Shown piece after piece: positions 4,857 through 7,732 of a stretch of 7,732 bases of DNA. The stretch covers positions 1 through 7,732 of the forward strand of contig JAHEIJ010000095.1 in NCBI GenBank assembly GCA_024639445.1. Reading direction: 5' to 3'. Made by a program: the position numbers and the translations under genes. The stretch's first letter is position 1, and every line of letters begins with the position of its first letter. The notes under the pieces were generated by a model. The model saw only the letters and a program-made list of their open reading frames with translations. It ran no database searches and was not told the DNA's origin. The stretch is from Gammaproteobacteria bacterium (GTDB lineage Bacteria; Pseudomonadota; Gammaproteobacteria; UBA6429; Thiohalophilaceae).

Positions 4857-7732
4857 ATGACGGACACCCGTATCAGCCCGCTTCGCCCGGCCTTGCCGCA
4901 AAAACGCGGTGACATCCACCACTGGGGCCATTTATATGGCGCCAGCGCTGCACTGGCCATCAGCCGTGCCGCACAACAGCATGCGGGCCCATTACTTGTA
5001 GTCACCGGCACGACCAGCGAAGCACAACAACTGGAGTATGGTTTACGATTCTTTGCCGCGACGGCGTCGCACCCTGTGCTGCATTTCCCCGATTGGGAAA
5101 CCCTGCCCTACGATGCCTTTTCACCGCACCAGGACATCATTTCAGAGCGGCTGGCCTGTCTGGCCCGTTTACCCACCCTGCAACAGGGCATTCTGCTACT
5201 CCCCATCCAGACCCTGATGCATCGCATCGCGCCGCGTGATTATCTGGACGCACACAGCCTGATGCTGGATAGCGACCAGCAACTCGAACTGGATGCCATG
5301 CGGGAACGCCTGACAACCAGCGGCTACAGTTGTGTTTCTTCGGTGATGGAGCACGGTGAATTCGCGGTGCGGGGCAGCTTGCTGGATATCTACCCCATGG
5401 GTAGCCGTCTGCCGTTTCGCATTGAATTGTTTGACGACGAGATAGAAAGCATTCGTACCTTTGATCCCGAAACCCAGCGCTCGATCGAATCCGTAGAACA
5501 GGTCCGGCTGTTACCAGCGCGCGAATTTCCGCTCGACAAGGCGAGTGTGTCACGCTTCCGCCAGGCCTTCCGCGCCCGCTTTGAAGGTGATCCACAACGC
5601 TCCAACCTATATCGGGATGTAAGCAATGCCATGGCACCGGCCGGGATTGAATATTACCTGGCCCTGTTTCATGCACAAACCGCCACGCTGTTTGATTACC
5701 TGCCCGATAACAGTCTCATCCTGACCACCGATACGGTTGAAGCCGAAGCGGAGCAGTTCTGGCGCGAAATCGGCGAACGTTATGAACAGCTGCGACATGA
5801 TCAGCAGCGTCCCATTTTGCCACCGCTTGAGGTCTTCCTGCCGGTGCCGAATACCTTTGCGGGGCTAAAATCCAGACCCCGGATCAATTATCAACATTTC
5901 GAACTCGAAACCGCGCAGGGGATCAATTTCGCCACGGCCGCCCCACCCAACCTCAACCTGGATGTACGCGCCAACCAACCCACTGCTGCGTTGGAAAACT
6001 TTCTGGCGAGTTTCAAAGGCCGGGTTTTGTTTGCCGCGGAAACCACCGGCCGGCGCGAATACCTGCTGGAGTTGTTGCGCGGCCATGATATTCGCCCGAC
6101 ACCGGTCGAAAACTGGGCGGGGTTTCTCGACAGTGACATCAAGCTCGCGATTACCGTTGCCCCCCTGGAACAGGGCCTGCTATTAACGGATCCGCCGCTG
6201 GCGGTCATCGCCGAACCGCAGTTGTTTGGGATGCAGGTATTGCAACGCCGACGACGCAAGCGAGCCCAGCGTGACACGGACAGTATTATTCGCAACCTGG
6301 CGGAACTCTCCCTCAGTGCCCCGGTCGTGCATGAAGACTACGGCGTAGGCCGTTATCTCGGTCTACAAACCCTGCATGTCGGCGCAACGGATACCGAATT
6401 TTTAACCCTGGAATACGCCGGGGGTGACAAGCTTTATGTACCGGTCAATTCCTTACACCTGATCAGTCGTTATACCGGTGCCGCGCCTGACAATGCGCCC
6501 TTGCATAAACTGGGCAGTGGTCAATGGGAGCGCGCCCGTCGCAAAGCCACCGAACGCGTCAGGGATGTTGCGGCGGAACTGTTGGCCATCTACGCCAAGC
6601 GTGAGGCCCGTACGGGTTATCAGTATCCACTGGATGAAATGCAATATCGCGCTTTCAGTGCCGAGTTCCCATTTGAAGAAACACCGGATCAACAAACCGC
6701 GATTGATAATGTATTGGCCAGCATGCGCAATGATAAACCCATGGATCAACTGGTCTGCGGTGATGTCGGCTTCGGCAAAACCGAAGTTGCCATGCGTGCC
6801 GCCTTCATTGCCGTGCAGGCCGGTAAGCAGGTTGCCCTGTTGGCGCCGACGACTCTGTTAACCCAGCAACACCTGGAGAATTTTCGCGATCGCTTTGCCA
6901 ACTGGCCGGTGCATATCGAATCCCTGTCACGCTTCAGTTCCCGCAAGGAACAACAACAGGTAATGAACGATCTGAAAAACGGCAAAGTGGACATCATCAT
7001 TGGCACGCACAAGCTGCTGCAGGACGATGTAAAGTATAAAAACCTGGGTTTGGTGGTCATTGATGAAGAACATCGTTTCGGAGTGCGGCAAAAAGAAAAG
7101 TTTAAATCCCTGCGCGCCGAAGTGGATGTGCTCACACTGACGGCTACGCCCATCCCCCGCACGTTGAACATGGCCATATCCGGCATGCGCGATCTATCAA
7201 TAATCGCGACGCCACCTGCGCGGCGTCTCGCGATTAAAACCTTCGTGACGGAATGGAAGCCCGCCCTGGTGCGTGAGGCCTGCTTGCGTGAAATCAAACG
7301 CGGCGGGCAGGTCTATTTTCTGCATAACGAAGTGGAAACCATCCAGAAGCAAGCGGGGAAAATTGCCGAACTGGTACCGGAGGCCACGGTGCATTATGCC
7401 CATGGCCAGATGCGCGAGCGCGAACTGGAACAGGTGATGTCAGATTTTTATCATCAACGTTTCAATATTCTGGTATGTACCACGATCATTGAGACTGGCA
7501 TCGATATCCCCACCGCCAATACCATTATTATGAACCGGGCAGATCGTTTCGGCCTGGCCCAGCTGTATCAACTGCGGGGTCGGGTGGGTCGTTCCCATCA
7601 TCGGGCCTATGCCTACCTGGTGATCCCATCACGCCGTACATTGACTGAAGTTGCACGTAAACGCCTGGAAGCCATTGAGTCCATTGAATCACTCGGCACC
7701 GGCTTTACCCTCGCCACCCATGATCTCGAGAT
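4857..7732 (+). CDS. mfd: Transcription-repair coupling factor Mfd (3' partial)
   Basis: The frame is open for 958 codons to the right edge. E. coli Mfd has 1148 residues, so roughly 190 are missing, including the C-terminal domain 7. Mfd is a DNA translocase that removes RNA polymerase stalled at lesions and recruits UvrA for nucleotide excision repair. Visible parts are the UvrB-like module, with DWETLPYDAFSPHQDIISERL from D79 and HGEFAVRGSLLDIYP near F169; the RNA-polymerase-interacting domain, PVVHEDYGVGRYLGL from P489 to about residue 545 (LYVPVNSLHLISRY); Walker A GDVGFGKT (635-642, K641); Walker B DEEH (736-739); TATP (762-765); and QLYQLRGRVGRS (902-913). The sequence ends in the translocation motif region, GTGFTLATHDLE. 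The ATG at 4857 is the only good start, as an in-frame TAG lies at 4824. No defect is seen. Confidence 0.97.
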   Translation, partial: MTDTRISPLRPALPQKRGDIHHWGHLYGASAALAISRAAQQHAGPLLVVTGTTSEAQQLEYGLRFFAATASHPVLHFPDWETLPYDAFSPHQDIISERLACLARLPTLQQGILLLPIQTLMHRIAPRDYLDAHSLMLDSDQQLELDAMRERLTTSGYSCVSSVMEHGEFAVRGSLLDIYPMGSRLPFRIELFDDEIESIRTFDPETQRSIESVEQVRLLPAREFPLDKASVSRFRQAFRARFEGDPQRSNLYRDVSNAMAPAGIEYYLALFHAQTATLFDYLPDNSLILTTDTVEAEAEQFWREIGERYEQLRHDQQRPILPPLEVFLPVPNTFAGLKSRPRINYQHFELETAQGINFATAAPPNLNLDVRANQPTAALENFLASFKGRVLFAAETTGRREYLLELLRGHDIRPTPVENWAGFLDSDIKLAITVAPLEQGLLLTDPPLAVIAEPQLFGMQVLQRRRRKRAQRDTDSIIRNLAELSLSAPVVHEDYGVGRYLGLQTLHVGATDTEFLTLEYAGGDKLYVPVNSLHLISRYTGAAPDNAPLHKLGSGQWERARRKATERVRDVAAELLAIYAKREARTGYQYPLDEMQYRAFSAEFPFEETPDQQTAIDNVLASMRNDKPMDQLVCGDVGFGKTEVAMRAAFIAVQAGKQVALLAPTTLLTQQHLENFRDRFANWPVHIESLSRFSSRKEQQQVMNDLKNGKVDIIIGTHKLLQDDVKYKNLGLVVIDEEHRFGVRQKEKFKSLRAEVDVLTLTATPIPRTLNMAISGMRDLSIIATPPARRLAIKTFVTEWKPALVREACLREIKRGGQVYFLHNEVETIQKQAGKIAELVPEATVHYAHGQMRERELEQVMSDFYHQRFNILVCTTIIETGIDIPTANTIIMNRADRFGLAQLYQLRGRVGRSHHRAYAYLVIPSRRTLTEVARKRLEAIESIESLGTGFTLATHDLE
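7201..7236 (+). repeat. Long inverted repeat within the mfd coding sequence
   Basis: TAATCGCGA (7201-7209) pairs perfectly with TCGCGATTA (7228-7236). Inside it CGCC (7210-7213) pairs with GGCG (7222-7225) across a two-base bulge, leaving an eight-base loop. The stem encodes the conserved Mfd segment SIIATPPARRLAIK. It may simply be a by-product of codon choice. Confidence 0.5.

Noticed and set aside
5137..5676. A 179-codon minus-strand open frame
   Set aside because: It lies wholly inside mfd, reads as Arg/Pro/Ser/Gly-rich low-complexity protein with no family pattern, and the plus-strand Mfd motifs at the same place are unmistakable.
6746..7297. A 183-codon minus-strand open frame
   Set aside because: It is antisense to the Mfd motor motifs (Walker A, Walker B, TATP), has a skewed Arg/Ser/Thr/Cys composition, and shows no recognisable domain.
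1..7732. Mobile element, phage, toxin-antitoxin, CRISPR or defence system
   Set aside because: No transposase, integrase, terminal repeats, direct-repeat array or defence-type domain is visible. Every gene of recognised function has a housekeeping or envelope role.

Overview
The window reads as ordinary chromosomal DNA of a gammaproteobacterium. The grounds are a long Mfd closely resembling the E. coli type, a TIGR04219-type outer-membrane beta-barrel protein, a lipoprotein with a Gram-negative lipobox, and the AguA/AguB putrescine route. A sulfur-oxidising or Chromatiales-like lineage is possible because of the exported DsrE-like protein, but this is only a guess. I see no mobile element, CRISPR array, tRNA or rRNA.

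Layout. 2-184: the acidic, Pro/Met-rich C-terminal end of a protein that starts outside the window. 219-1274: agmatine deiminase (aguA). 1271-1675, minus strand: a small lipoprotein gene whose stop codon interlocks with that of aguA over 4 bp. 1802-2737: N-carbamoylputrescine amidase (aguB). 2734-3249: a membrane-anchored retropepsin-like aspartic protease that overlaps aguB through ATGA. 3357-4097: an outer-membrane beta-barrel protein, followed by a very strong intrinsic terminator (4124-4152). 4255-4761: an exported DsrE-like protein. 4857 to the right edge: mfd, the transcription-repair coupling factor, open for 958 codons and cut by the window before its C-terminal domain.

How the genes work together. 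AguA converts agmatine to N-carbamoylputrescine and AguB hydrolyses that to putrescine, so the left half is a putrescine biosynthesis locus. The two enzymes are separated by an antisense lipoprotein gene with no visible terminator between them, which suggests a non-contiguous operon or an independent aguB promoter. The aspartic protease is translationally coupled to aguB by position. The beta-barrel, DsrE and mfd genes look like separate transcription units. Each has a candidate promoter or operator in its leader: a CRP-like site before the beta-barrel gene, a TGATTAC-N8-GTAATCA dyad before dsrE, and a TGTTCATGAACA palindrome before mfd.

I found no convincing undescribed system. The points most worth a second look are the gene order at aguA/lipoprotein/aguB, a GGGATC/GATCCC/GGGATC set of mutually exclusive hairpins at the aguB-protease junction, and the operator-like dyads. 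All regulatory calls come from eye inspection, without statistics.
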